From Pseudomonas multiresinivorans (GTDB lineage Bacteria > Pseudomonadota > Gammaproteobacteria > Pseudomonadales > Pseudomonadaceae): a stretch of 64,000 nucleotides of DNA. The notes beneath the pieces were generated by a model. It was given only the letters and a program-made list of their open reading frames with translations, made no database searches and was not told the origin of the DNA. Below are positions 1 to 8,737 of the stretch, in pieces. Within the stretch, counting starts at the first letter, position 1; every line of letters begins with the position of its first letter. The stretch is taken from positions 1,302,001 through 1,366,000 of the forward strand of contig NZ_CP048833.1 in NCBI RefSeq assembly GCF_012971725.1. The letters are read 5' to 3'. Made by a program: the position numbers and the translations under genes.

Positions 1-181
1 GCTGCTGCATGGCCTGCTTGAACTGCATGCCCATCACCCAGGCGTAGATCACCAGGGCAGCGGCCACCAGCAACAGGCTGTGGATGGCGATGCGCAAGGC
101 GATCGGCACGCGGCGCTGGCGCAGGGCGTGGAAGAGCAGCAGGAAGAAATTGTCGGGCTTGACGGAGGTGGGCCGGGTCAC
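1..181 (-). CDS. AhpA/YtjB-family membrane protein, N-terminal part (gene runs off the window)
   Basis: Only the first 60 codons are inside the window. A GTG at 181 opens a frame starting V-T-R-P-T-S-V-K-P-D. A basic stretch with RQRRVPIALRIAIH follows, then a hydrophobic helix (SLLLVAAALVIYAWVMG, about residues 37-53) and the QFKQAM segment typical of the AhpA/YtjB (Smp) family of inner-membrane proteins. In enterobacteria and Pseudomonas this gene is divergent from serB, as here. No ATG lies in frame upstream, so GTG is the most likely start. Function in the family is poorly defined. The frame has no stop down to base 1. Confidence 0.8.
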   Translation of the reverse strand, partial: MTRPTSVKPDNFFLLLFHALRQRRVPIALRIAIHSLLLVAAALVIYAWVMGMQFKQAMQQ

Positions 182-216
182 AGCGGGCTCGGTCTTCTCT
201 AGGGCAGATGCGGGGC

Positions 217-246
217 AGTATAACGAGGCCCTACCGGGGGGCAAAG
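217..246 (-). promoter_or_regulatory. Possible sigma70 promoter for the AhpA/YtjB-type gene
   Basis: On the minus strand a TATACT -10 (222-217) is preceded after about 16 bases by TTGCCC. This lies just upstream of the GTG start at 181. It was judged by eye only, and the spacing is slightly short. Confidence 0.35.
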
Positions 247-403
247 CGCCACGGGGTCTGTCAAGTCGACCCAGGCCGTAATGGTCCGGGGAACTGGCCG
301 TTAATCCGATCGACGGCGCTGGCCCCGAACGGGCGAGCGGAGCATCCGCAGGCAGTGAAAGCAGGTAGAATGTCTGCCTTTTTTCCATGGCGGAGACAGC
401 GCC

Positions 404-1624
404 TTGCGCGAGATCGTCCTGATCAACATCACCGGGGAAGACCGCCCCGGCCTCACCGCAGCCATCACCGGCGTCCTGGCGCAGGGTGGCGTGAACATCC
501 TCGATATCGGCCAGGCGGTGATCCACGACACGCTGTCCTTCGGCATCCTCGTGGAAATCCCGGACAACGAGCGCGCTTCGTCGGTGCTCAAGGACGTGCT
601 GTTCACGGCCTACGAACTGGACCAGCAGGTTCGCTTCACACCGGTCTCCGAAGACGATTACCGGCAGTGGGTCGGTGGCCAGGGCAAGCCGCGCCACATC
701 GTCACCCTGCTGACTCGCCGGGTGACCGCCGAGCAGCTGCAGCGGGTCAGCTCGATCACCGCCAAGTACGGCCTGAACATCGACCAGATCGATCGCCTGT
801 CCGGGCGTATGCCGCTGGACATGCCGGCCGACCAGGGCAAGGGCTGCATCGAGTTCTCCGTGCGCGGCGAGCCCGCCGACCCGGCGGCCCTGCGTGCCGA
901 GTTCCTCAGCGTGGCCCAGGAGCTGAACGTCGACATCGCCTTCCAGCAGGACTCGGTGTTCCGCCGCAACCGTCGCCTGGCGGTGTTCGACATGGACTCG
1001 ACGCTGATCGAGGCCGAAGTCATCGACGAGCTGGCCAAGGCAGCCGGCGTGGGCGAGCAGGTTTCCGAGATCACCGAGCGCGCCATGCGCGGCGAGCTGG
1101 ATTTCCGCGCCAGCTTCAAGGAGCGCCTGGCGCTGCTGCAGGGGCTGTCCGAAGACGTGCTGGAAGAGATCGGCGCTTCGCTGCGCCTGACCGAAGGTGC
1201 CGAAACCCTGTTCGCCGAGCTCAAGCGCCTGGGCTACAAGACGGCGATCCTCTCCGGCGGCTTCAGCTATTTTGCCAAGCAGCTGCAGGCCAAGCTTGGC
1301 ATCGACTATGTGTTCGCCAACGAACTGCAGATCGTCGACGGCAAGCTGACCGGCGTGGCCATCGAGCCCATCGTCGATGCCCAGCGCAAGGCCGACCTGC
1401 TGCGCGAGCTGGCGGCGAAGGAAGGTCTGCAGCTGGAGCAGACGATTGCCGTGGGCGACGGCGCCAACGACCTGCCGATGCTCGGCCTGGCCGGCCTGGG
1501 CGTGGCCTTCCGCGCCAAGCCGCTGGTCAAGCAGTCAGCCAAGCAGGCGATCTCCACCCTGGGGCTGGATGGCATCCTCTACCTGCTCGGCTTCCGCGAC
1601 CGCGAGGGTGTGGACGGTCTCTGA
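404..1624 (+). CDS. serB: Phosphoserine phosphatase SerB
   Basis: Catalyses the last step of L-serine biosynthesis, O-phosphoserine to serine, in the cytosol. The 406-residue protein has two N-terminal ACT-like regulatory domains (about 1-85 and 95-170) and a C-terminal HAD phosphatase. HAD motifs are visible: FDMDST with nucleophile D196 and acid D198, SGG at 284-286, K329, and GDGAND at 351-356. The start is a TTG; the protein then begins M-R-E-I-V-L-I-N-I, as in Pseudomonas homologues, and no better ATG is available. The long form with duplicated ACT domains is usual for pseudomonads. The gene is divergent from the AhpA/YtjB gene and is followed by a strong terminator. Confidence 0.97.
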   Translation: MREIVLINITGEDRPGLTAAITGVLAQGGVNILDIGQAVIHDTLSFGILVEIPDNERASSVLKDVLFTAYELDQQVRFTPVSEDDYRQWVGGQGKPRHIVTLLTRRVTAEQLQRVSSITAKYGLNIDQIDRLSGRMPLDMPADQGKGCIEFSVRGEPADPAALRAEFLSVAQELNVDIAFQQDSVFRRNRRLAVFDMDSTLIEAEVIDELAKAAGVGEQVSEITERAMRGELDFRASFKERLALLQGLSEDVLEEIGASLRLTEGAETLFAELKRLGYKTAILSGGFSYFAKQLQAKLGIDYVFANELQIVDGKLTGVAIEPIVDAQRKADLLRELAAKEGLQLEQTIAVGDGANDLPMLGLAGLGVAFRAKPLVKQSAKQAISTLGLDGILYLLGFRDREGVDGL

Positions 1625-1638
1625 TCCGCAGCAGAATG

Positions 1639-1667
1639 AAAAAGCCGCCCCGAAGGGCGGCTTTTTT
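1639..1667 (+). terminator. Rho-independent terminator of serB
   Basis: A GCCGCCC/GGGCGGC stem with a CGAA tetraloop is flanked by an A-run on the left and a T-run on the right, 15 bases after the serB stop. The flanking runs make it potentially bidirectional. Confidence 0.9.
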
Positions 1668-1701
1668 GTTTTCGCATGTTCTGGATTGATTTGCGTAAAG
1701 C

Positions 1702-1775
1702 TAATCCGATCGCGGACAGAGTCCGCTCCTACGCCCAAGCCGGGGGTAGGAGCGGACTCTGTCCGCGATGGATTA
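1702..1775. repeat. REP-like inverted repeat, GGACTCTGTCC type
   Basis: The outer arms run TAATCC-(g)-ATCGCGGACAGAGTCCG and end in the reverse complement. Inside is the pair GAGTCCGCTCCTAC / GTAGGAGCGGACTC around a short loop. The same unit occurs at 30524-30594. It is a typical Pseudomonas intergenic palindromic repeat between convergent serB and fimX. Confidence 0.85.
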
Positions 1776-1808
1776 CCCCTGATGCCGGAGAACCGCCGTG
1801 ACTTCCGC

Positions 1809-3881
1809 CTACTCGTCCGAGGCGAAGTCGTAGTCCATCGCCTGGCTCGGGCCCTGCAGGTAGCGGCCCTGGATGTAGTTGGCGCCGGCCTGCCACAGGG
1901 TGGCCAGCGCGGTGGCGCTTTCCACCATGGGCACGATGGTCAGTTTGGCCTGGGCGTGCAGGCTGGCCATCAGGGTCTTGAGGTTTTCCTGGTTCTCCGC
2001 CGTGTTCAGGTCCTGCACGTAGGAGCCGTCGACCTTCACGAAGTCGACGTTCATGTGCTTGAGCGTGTTGAACGGGTTGAGCGCGCAACCGAACTGGCAC
2101 AGGGCGATCTGGCAATGCAGTTCCGCCAGTCCCTGGCTGAGCATCTTGGCCTGGCGCAGATAGGCGATGGCGTCCGGCTCGTTGATCTGAACGATCAGCG
2201 CATCGGCCGGCAGGCGCGAGGCCTTCAGCGCCACGCTCAGCCACGGCAGCAGTTCCGGGTCCTGCAGGCTGGGGCCGGAGAGGTGCACGAAGAGCTTGGT
2301 CTCGTGACCCTTGGCGCGGTGCTCGGAAAGCAGCTTGATGGAGTTGAGCAGCACCCAGCGGTCGATCTTCTCGGCCAGGCCGCTGGCCTTGGCGGCGTTG
2401 AGGAAATCTGCCGGCGGTACTTCCTCGCCCTGCGGGTTGAGCAGGCGCAGCAGTACTTCGTAGTGCTCGTGGGTGTCGCCACGCAGGCTGATGATCGGCT
2501 GGAACAGCAGGCGGAAGCTGTTCTGCTCCAGCGCCTGGCGGATGATCGCGACGATGTCGCCACGGTAGGCGGCAGCGGCGAGTTCATCGGCCGGGTTGTA
2601 GATCTTCAGGCCGTTGCCGTCCTTCTGTGCGACGTCGTCGGCGCCGCGGTGGGCGCGCTCGATGACTTCCTGGGCGCGGGTGGTCTTCTCGTCCAGCCCG
2701 GCGGTGCCGATGGACAGGGTGACCTGTGCAGTGCGGCCATGGATGTCGAACAGGTGGCCTTCGACCTTCTTCAGCAGCGCGTTGAAGCGCGGCGCCGATT
2801 GCTCCGGGGTTTCGCCCTGCAGCAGCACGGCGAACACGTCGTCGCCCAGGCGGGCCAGTTGTGCCTGTTCCGGGAACTGGCCACGCAGCAGGTTGCCCAG
2901 GTCCGCCAGCAGCAGGTCGATGCTGGCGACGCCGAGGTCGAGCTGCAGGGCCTGGGCGCGATCGAGCAGCATGTAGGCGAAGGTCGCCGGCTGGCCGGCG
3001 GTCACCGCGCGTTCCACGGCGCTGTCCATCAGGTCGAGGAAGTGCGCGCGGTTGAACAGGCCGGTGACCAGGTCCTGGCTGCTGACTTCGCGCAGTTTTT
3101 CCTCGAGTTGGGCGTTGTCCGACTCGGCGCGGATCACCACCTGGATGCACGGTTCGCCGTCATAGGTGGCCGGCGAGAAGGTCATGCGCGCGGCGAAGGC
3201 CTGGCCATCGCTGCGGATGCCGCTGCAGGCGAGGTCGACGTTGTCCTCGGTGGTCTGATAACCCTTGAGGAAGTCCTTGAAGTTGGCCTGGTCGCAACCG
3301 GCGATCAGGTCGATCATCGGCATGCCTTCCAGCTCTTCGGCATCCTCGTAGCCGAACAGGCCGACGTAGGCCCGGTTGGCGTAGATGTGCATGCCGTCGT
3401 GGACGTAGGTGATGGCGTCCACCGAGCTGTCCAGCAGCAGTTGGCAACGCTTCTCCGCTTCACGCAGCGCGACTTCGGCGGCGCGGCGGGCACGACGTTC
3501 CTCGAGGTTGGCCAGCTCGCGGTTGGCCACCAGGATCAGCCGCTCGTCCTCGCCTTGCGGCAGGGCGTCCTGCGCGCCGAGGGCCAGGGCCTCGGTGACG
3601 GCGTCGGAGTCGTTGCCGCTGACCAGTTGGATGAAGGGAATGTCCTTGGCCTGGCGACGGATGGCGCCCAGCGCTTCGCTCGGGTCCAGTGCCTCGGCTT
3701 CGGGGGCGGCGATCAGCAGGTCCCAGCCCTGGGGCAGGATGTCCGTCAGATCTTCGCTGGAGGTGATGCGGTGGACGCGGGTCGCACGACCGGCGTTGCG
3801 GAACAGGCTGACCAGGCGCTCGGCTTCGTTCTGCGAGTCTTCCAGGATCAGCAGGCGGATGGTTTTCTTTTCATTGGCCAT
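1809..3881 (-). CDS. fimX: FimX, c-di-GMP effector for type IV pilus function (degenerate GGDEF-EAL)
   Basis: FimX of P. aeruginosa is a cytoplasmic polar protein that binds c-di-GMP and promotes type IV pilus assembly and twitching. The 690-residue product matches its length and layout: a response-regulator-like domain (about 8-125), a PAS domain (about 145-255), a GGDEF-like domain (about 265-430) and an EAL domain (about 435-685). The GGDEF signature is degenerate, GDDVF at 346-350. The EAL signature reads EVL at 475-477, the same substitution at the same position as I recall for P. aeruginosa FimX. Both domains should therefore be catalytically inactive, with the EAL domain serving as the c-di-GMP sensor. 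It lies 65 bp downstream of the FimW-like gene on the same strand. No clear Shine-Dalgarno precedes its ATG. Confidence 0.95.
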   Translation of the reverse strand: MANEKKTIRLLILEDSQNEAERLVSLFRNAGRATRVHRITSSEDLTDILPQGWDLLIAAPEAEALDPSEALGAIRRQAKDIPFIQLVSGNDSDAVTEALALGAQDALPQGEDERLILVANRELANLEERRARRAAEVALREAEKRCQLLLDSSVDAITYVHDGMHIYANRAYVGLFGYEDAEELEGMPMIDLIAGCDQANFKDFLKGYQTTEDNVDLACSGIRSDGQAFAARMTFSPATYDGEPCIQVVIRAESDNAQLEEKLREVSSQDLVTGLFNRAHFLDLMDSAVERAVTAGQPATFAYMLLDRAQALQLDLGVASIDLLLADLGNLLRGQFPEQAQLARLGDDVFAVLLQGETPEQSAPRFNALLKKVEGHLFDIHGRTAQVTLSIGTAGLDEKTTRAQEVIERAHRGADDVAQKDGNGLKIYNPADELAAAAYRGDIVAIIRQALEQNSFRLLFQPIISLRGDTHEHYEVLLRLLNPQGEEVPPADFLNAAKASGLAEKIDRWVLLNSIKLLSEHRAKGHETKLFVHLSGPSLQDPELLPWLSVALKASRLPADALIVQINEPDAIAYLRQAKMLSQGLAELHCQIALCQFGCALNPFNTLKHMNVDFVKVDGSYVQDLNTAENQENLKTLMASLHAQAKLTIVPMVESATALATLWQAGANYIQGRYLQGPSQAMDYDFASDE

Positions 3882-3946
3882 GAGGAAGGCTGCTTATACC
3901 GCGCTGGACGGCAGCAAATTGGCGACGAATGGGAATTCTCCGGAAT

Positions 3947-5755
3947 CTACAGAGACTTCCATAGTGAGTCAAAGTCTTCCTCCCCGCCAGCACCACGAGC
4001 ATTCGGCGCTGTGATGGGTTTATCGCTCGGCGTGCCGGCCGCATCCTGGGCCTGGTATTCGAACTGGGTGAAGCTGGCGGTGGCGGTGACCTTGCGGGTC
4101 AGCGTGGCGCGGCGCTCGTCGCCCTGCAGGTTGAGCTGCACGCGATTGCCTTCCTGGAACGGTAGACGCGGGGTGATAACGGTGGCCGGGCGGGAGATGG
4201 CGGCGATTTCCGGCAGCAGCAGCGCCCGCAGGTACTGGCTGCCCTGCTCGGTCTTGCGCAGCAGTTGCAGGCCGCAGGGCTGGGCGAGTGGGGCGATCAG
4301 CTCGATGCCCATCTGCGTGCCGCCGCCGCGGACCTGGCGGATCCAGCGCACCACGGCGACGCTCCAGCTGTGTTCCGGAGTGTCCTGGATGCCGAGCAAC
4401 TCGCCGGCCTGCAACTGGCTGGGGATTTCCTTCGGCCAGGTCAGGCAGTAGCCGCCGGGGCTGTGGTTGACGATGTTCAGGGTGAAGATCGGGTAGTCGT
4501 CGCGCGGGATGTCCCCCGCCGCCCCCGGGGTGGTGTCGTCCGCGGCGCGCGGCGCGCTGTATTCGATTTCCTCCAGGGCCATGCCGGGTTGCCAGTCGTT
4601 GACCTTCTGCGCATCGAAGGCGCCGGACCAGGCGTCCTTCAGCTCGGCCTTGAAGGTCGGTACCTGCTCCTGCACCTGGATCTTCAGAACGTCGTTGAAG
4701 CTTCTGCGGCCGGCAAGGAAGTAGTGCAGGGCGCTCATGCCGATGCACAGGGTCAGCTGCCCCTGGCCAGGGGTGCGGTGGAAGGTGCGTTCGGCGATGT
4801 CGCCCCAGGCCGCGGCGAGGTGCTGCAGCAGGTCGACGCTGACCCCTTCGGGGACCTTCAGACGTGCCTGGGCGCGGTTCTCCGGCGGCAGCAGCAGGTA
4901 TTCGCGGATCAGGTCCACCAGCGGCTGCGGGTCGATGCCGAGGGAGCCGGCGAGGTCGTTCTCCTTGAACAGGGTGCGGTAGCGCGGCGGACCATCCACC
5001 TGCGGCACCACCACGAACAGGGTGGAGGGCGCATCGGCGGCCTGCACTTTTACCTGCGCGGCCCAGCCCTCGAGGGCCTCGGCGACACGGGCGATATTGT
5101 TCTGGCGCATCTGGTTGCAACGCGCGGAGCCGAGCATCAGCGCCGTCACGTAGGCGTGCTCGATGGACAGCCCCTGGGACTGGCGGGCCAGCGCATCGCG
5201 CACGGGAGTGTGCTGCAGGCCGTGCTGGCGAGCGAGCTGGTAGAGCTGGTGGAGTTCCAGCCAGAGGTTTTCCGGCACCGGGCAATACAGCTGGGAGGCG
5301 CGTACCAGCGGGCCACAGAGGCTGCGGATGGCGCGCTGGGTGGCGGCAGTCATCACCTGGGCGCGCTCGCGGGTGAAGCGCGAGGCTTCGCGCACGACGA
5401 TCAGCTTGTAGCCGATGGCCAGGTGGTTCTGCAGCGCCTGGCAGAGGTTGGCGACCTTGCGCGGGCGCTCGTCCAGGACGATGGATTGGTTGAGGAAGTG
5501 CCGCTCCAGGTTATGGCAGACGAAGTGGACTTCCGGGCGGAACAGTTCCAGCAATTGCAGGCGCGTCTCGACCGGCAGCTTGAGCTGATTGAGTTCGATC
5601 AGCCCCTGGTAGAGCTGACGAGCCGTCTCCCCGAGGTTCGCCTTGGGCAGGTGATCCAGCCAGTTTTTCAGCTCGCGCGCGTTGGCGTTGCAGAAGCTCA
5701 GGCTCTCGTGCGTTGGTGTGGGGACACGTAGAAACTGCTGGGGACTGTTGTCCAT
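3947..5755 (-). CDS. FimW-like c-di-GMP receptor candidate (PilZ-like C-terminus)
   Basis: A 602-residue cytoplasmic protein with no signal peptide or membrane helix. The first 400 residues look alpha-helical and match no enzyme family I know. The C-terminal third has a segment reading NIVNHSPGGYCLTW (about 430-445) that resembles the PilZ D/NxSxxG signature, followed by beta-rich sequence. The position directly upstream of fimX corresponds to PA4958 of P. aeruginosa, which I recall as FimW, a c-di-GMP receptor needed for surface-induced pilus assembly. That name rests on synteny and memory, so no symbol is assigned. It probably shares a transcript with fimX. Confidence 0.75.
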   Translation of the reverse strand: MDNSPQQFLRVPTPTHESLSFCNANARELKNWLDHLPKANLGETARQLYQGLIELNQLKLPVETRLQLLELFRPEVHFVCHNLERHFLNQSIVLDERPRKVANLCQALQNHLAIGYKLIVVREASRFTRERAQVMTAATQRAIRSLCGPLVRASQLYCPVPENLWLELHQLYQLARQHGLQHTPVRDALARQSQGLSIEHAYVTALMLGSARCNQMRQNNIARVAEALEGWAAQVKVQAADAPSTLFVVVPQVDGPPRYRTLFKENDLAGSLGIDPQPLVDLIREYLLLPPENRAQARLKVPEGVSVDLLQHLAAAWGDIAERTFHRTPGQGQLTLCIGMSALHYFLAGRRSFNDVLKIQVQEQVPTFKAELKDAWSGAFDAQKVNDWQPGMALEEIEYSAPRAADDTTPGAAGDIPRDDYPIFTLNIVNHSPGGYCLTWPKEIPSQLQAGELLGIQDTPEHSWSVAVVRWIRQVRGGGTQMGIELIAPLAQPCGLQLLRKTEQGSQYLRALLLPEIAAISRPATVITPRLPFQEGNRVQLNLQGDERRATLTRKVTATASFTQFEYQAQDAAGTPSDKPITAPNARGAGGEEDFDSLWKSL

Positions 5756-5883
5756 GGTGAGAGTCGATTCTCCACAATCCGGCTCGTTGTACGAACCAGT
5801 TGTTCATAACTGTCGGCTTTTTCCGAACTCTAGCAGCATCCGTCGCCCGCCGCAGCCCATCGCCCGGATGGTGCGCGGACAGG

Positions 5884-6861
5884 TCACGGCCGAGGGCTTT
5901 TCCCCTTGATCTGACGTTGCAGGGCGTCCTTCGCCGAGTCCTGCGCGGTGCTGCGCACCCAGCCGTCGCCCTGGGCCGTCACCGGGTGGGCGGCCCAGTC
6001 GAGCAGGTCCTGGCGGCGGCAGACGCCGGTATTGCCCTTGCCGGCGCCGGCGACCACCTTGTAGACCAACTGCTCCTGGCGGCCGCGCTTGTCCGGATGG
6101 TCGTCGATCACCTGGCGCACGGCCCAGGCGTCGCCGATCAGGGCATTGCTGTAGCTGGCCCCCAGCAGGATATCGTCGGGCGTCAGGCGCTGCGCGTGGG
6201 CGTGTTCCTGGGCCAGTTGGAGGATCTTCAGCAGGTCGTCGAACTGTACGTCGATGTACGAATCCATCTTGCGCAGCGCGTGGTAGAGGTCCTCGGGCGC
6301 CGGGCCTGCAGGCAGCTTCGGCGTGGCCGGCAGGCGTGCCAGCGGTGCGGGATAGCGGCGCCAGGCGAACAGGCCGTTGAAGGCCACCGCGACGGCCAGG
6401 ATCAGCACTACGTTGAGCAGCACCGGGCTGAGCACGTAGTGGAAGCCCAGGGCCGTGATGGCCGGGCCGCCGGATACCGCCGCCAGCGCCGTAGCGCCGC
6501 CTGGAGGATGGATGCAGCGGGCGTAGTGCATGACCAGGATCGCCGCGCCCACTGCGAGCGCAGGGGTGAAGGCCTGGCCGGGGAAGAGTTTCTGGCAGAT
6601 CACCCCAACGCAGGCCGAGAGGACCTGGCCGCCGAGAACTGCCCAGGGCTGCGACAGCACGCCATGGGGCACGGCGAACAGCAGCACGGCACTGGCGCCC
6701 ATGGAGGCGACGACCCAGATGGCCGCTTCGCTGGGCAGGACCCAGTGGGTGACGGCGTAGATGGCGGCGATGCCGCACAGCGCTCCGATTGCGGAGAGCC
6801 ACTTTTCAAGATGGCTGGTGGCGTTGGCACGCCAACCCATCAGGTGCAGAAAGCGTTTCAT
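5884..6861 (-). CDS. HPP-family integral membrane protein with cytoplasmic C-terminal extension
   Basis: A 325-residue protein whose first 180 residues form about five hydrophobic segments. It carries the diagnostic HPPGGATAL motif (about residues 117-125) of the HPP family; plant and cyanobacterial HPP members have been linked to nitrite transport, but most bacterial members are uncharacterised. The last 145 residues are soluble. They do not show the CBS pair often fused to HPP proteins, but a sequence with DDILLGASYSNALIGDAWAVRQ that I do not recognise. It lies 76 bp after psd on the same strand. The start ATG at 6861 gives MKRFLHLMGW; no upstream alternative is needed. Confidence 0.8.
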   Translation of the reverse strand: MKRFLHLMGWRANATSHLEKWLSAIGALCGIAAIYAVTHWVLPSEAAIWVVASMGASAVLLFAVPHGVLSQPWAVLGGQVLSACVGVICQKLFPGQAFTPALAVGAAILVMHYARCIHPPGGATALAAVSGGPAITALGFHYVLSPVLLNVVLILAVAVAFNGLFAWRRYPAPLARLPATPKLPAGPAPEDLYHALRKMDSYIDVQFDDLLKILQLAQEHAHAQRLTPDDILLGASYSNALIGDAWAVRQVIDDHPDKRGRQEQLVYKVVAGAGKGNTGVCRRQDLLDWAAHPVTAQGDGWVRSTAQDSAKDALQRQIKGKSPRP

Positions 6862-6937
6862 GGCAGGGAACTGGCACGATGAGGCGAAAAGCAGTGGCGG
6901 ACGGCTCGTTGGCCGCCCGCCTTATGGACAGCGGGCC

Positions 6938-7807
6938 TTAGCCCTGGCGGGCGCCACCCAGGCGCTCGCCCATGCGCACGGCGCTGGTGGCGGCGAGGTT
7001 TTCCGCCCAACTGACCTGCTCGGGCCCGAACAGCACGATGGCGGTCGAACCCAGCTTGAAGCGGCCCAGTTCGGCGCCTTTCTCCAGGTGGATCGGCGCA
7101 CGGGAAGCTTCGTCGTAGGAGAACGATTTCAGCTCGCGCTTCGGCGGCGTGACCAGGCCGGCCCAGACGGTCTCGATGGAGGCGACGATCATCGCCCCGA
7201 CCAGAACCACGGCCATCGGCCCGCGCTCGGTGTCGAAGATGCACACCACGCGCTCGTTGCGGGCGAACAGCTCCGGCACCTGCTCGGCAGTCAGCTGGTT
7301 CACCGAGAACAGCCGGCCCGGCACGTAGACCATCTCGCGCAGGGTGCCGGCCAGCGGCATGTGCACGCGGTGGTAGTCCTTGGGCGACAGGTAGACGGTG
7401 GCGAACTCGCCGCCCATGAAGGGCGCGGCGCGCTCGGCGTCGCCGCCCAGCAGTTCCATCAGGCTGTAGCTGTGGCCCTTGGCCTGGAACACACGGCCGT
7501 GCTCGATCGGGCCGAGCTGGCTGATGGCGCCGTCGGCGGGGCAGAGCACCGCGCCGTCGGTTTCATCCAGCGGCCGCGCGCCGTCTTTCAGGGCGCGGGT
7601 GAAGAAGGCGTTGAAGTGCTCGTAGGCGCGCAGGTCCTCGACCTGGGCTTCGCGCATGTCCACCTGGTAGCGACGGGCGAACCAGGGAATCAGGCGGTCC
7701 TTGAACCAGGGCGCGCGGCATTCGGCGGCGCAGCCGATCAGGCGCGACAGCAGGTGATGCGGCAGGAGGTACTGGCTGAGGATGAACAGACGATCTTTGA
7801 ACGACAT
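6938..7807 (-). CDS. psd: Phosphatidylserine decarboxylase proenzyme
   Basis: Converts phosphatidylserine to phosphatidylethanolamine at the inner membrane. The 289-residue proenzyme has the LGST self-cleavage motif near the C-terminus; cleavage before S254 would create the pyruvoyl prosthetic group and the small alpha subunit. Other family features are the FNAFFTRALK segment, CPADG and YLSPKDYHRVHMP. The gene starts 3 bp after the rhdA stop with an AAGGA ribosome-binding site inside the rhdA end, so the two are almost certainly co-transcribed. Confidence 0.96.
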   Translation of the reverse strand: MSFKDRLFILSQYLLPHHLLSRLIGCAAECRAPWFKDRLIPWFARRYQVDMREAQVEDLRAYEHFNAFFTRALKDGARPLDETDGAVLCPADGAISQLGPIEHGRVFQAKGHSYSLMELLGGDAERAAPFMGGEFATVYLSPKDYHRVHMPLAGTLREMVYVPGRLFSVNQLTAEQVPELFARNERVVCIFDTERGPMAVVLVGAMIVASIETVWAGLVTPPKRELKSFSYDEASRAPIHLEKGAELGRFKLGSTAIVLFGPEQVSWAENLAATSAVRMGERLGGARQG

Positions 7808-7810
7808 TCC

Positions 7811-8623
7811 TTAAACCTCTACGGGGGTGTCGGGATGGTTGCCCCATTCCGACCAGGAACCGGCATAGCCCTTGACCCGCGGATAGCCGAGGGCCTTGGC
7901 CACCAGGTAGGTGAAGCCGGAGCGGTGGTGAGTCTGGCAGTGGGTGATCACTTCCTTGTCCTTGGTGATGCCCAGGTCCTCGAGGATCTGCGGCATATCG
8001 GTACGGATGCGCAGGGCGCGGGCCGGGTCCATGCCGGCGGTCCATTCGAAATTGACGGCGCCGGGCACGTGACCGGCCTTGGCGGCGAGGACCTTCTGGC
8101 CGCTGTACTCGCTGGGGTTGCGGGCGTCCCAGACGGCCAGGTCGGCGGCGCCCAGACGGCTCTGCAGGTACTCGCGGGTGGCGGTGGGTTCGTCGTGCAG
8201 GGTCAGCGGCAGCGGGCCGCCAGCAGGCGCGGGGACGTCCTGGCTCAGCGGCAGGTCGTCGGCGAGCCAGGCGTGCAGGCCGCCGTCGACGTAGTGGTAG
8301 TTGCCGTGGCCGATCACATCCAGCAGCCAGATGAAGCGACCGGCCCAGCCGCCCCCTTCGTCGTCATAGACCACATAGATGGCATCGGGGTTGTGGCCCA
8401 GTTCGCCGAACAGCGCCTCCAGGTCGGCCTTGGCCGGCAGCAGGCCCGGTGCCGGGCCGCCCAGCTGGGTGCGCGCAGGGGCGACGAAGCGGGCGCCGGG
8501 GATGTGGCCCTGGGCGTAGCGCGCGGCGCTGGTCAGGTCGACCAGGATCAGTTCCGGAGCATCGAGGCGGCTGGCGAGGTCAGCCGGTTCGATCACCAGG
8601 GGCAGGGCGGAGAAGGCGGACAT
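7811..8623 (-). CDS. rhdA: Thiosulfate sulfurtransferase (rhodanese) RhdA
   Basis: Transfers sulfane sulfur from thiosulfate to acceptors such as cyanide. The 270-residue protein has two rhodanese domains: an inactive N-terminal one (about 10-130) and a catalytic C-terminal one (about 145-265). The active loop reads CQTHHRSG with the persulfide cysteine at C229; this unusual basic loop is the one described for Azotobacter and Pseudomonas RhdA. The ATG at 8623 was chosen because a GGGAG site lies 9 bases upstream and the protein then begins MSAFSALPLVIEP like its relatives. A further in-frame ATG at 8659 would add a proline-rich dozen residues. Confidence 0.93.
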   Translation of the reverse strand: MSAFSALPLVIEPADLASRLDAPELILVDLTSAARYAQGHIPGARFVAPARTQLGGPAPGLLPAKADLEALFGELGHNPDAIYVVYDDEGGGWAGRFIWLLDVIGHGNYHYVDGGLHAWLADDLPLSQDVPAPAGGPLPLTLHDEPTATREYLQSRLGAADLAVWDARNPSEYSGQKVLAAKAGHVPGAVNFEWTAGMDPARALRIRTDMPQILEDLGITKDKEVITHCQTHHRSGFTYLVAKALGYPRVKGYAGSWSEWGNHPDTPVEV

Positions 8624-8737
8624 GGCGGAGACTCCCGGCGGAAAAGGTGGGGGAGGCAACGTGAGCGCGTGCCCTGGGCTACCCCGTGAGGGCGGTTAGT
8701 TTAAAGGGCAGAAGGCGGGGAGCAAACCTTTCCCGGA

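Noticed and set aside
1377..4451. A plus-strand open frame of over 1000 codons opposite fimX and part of the FimW-like gene
   Set aside because: Its codon pattern is the mirror of the real genes, and it runs through the serB terminator and a REP element.
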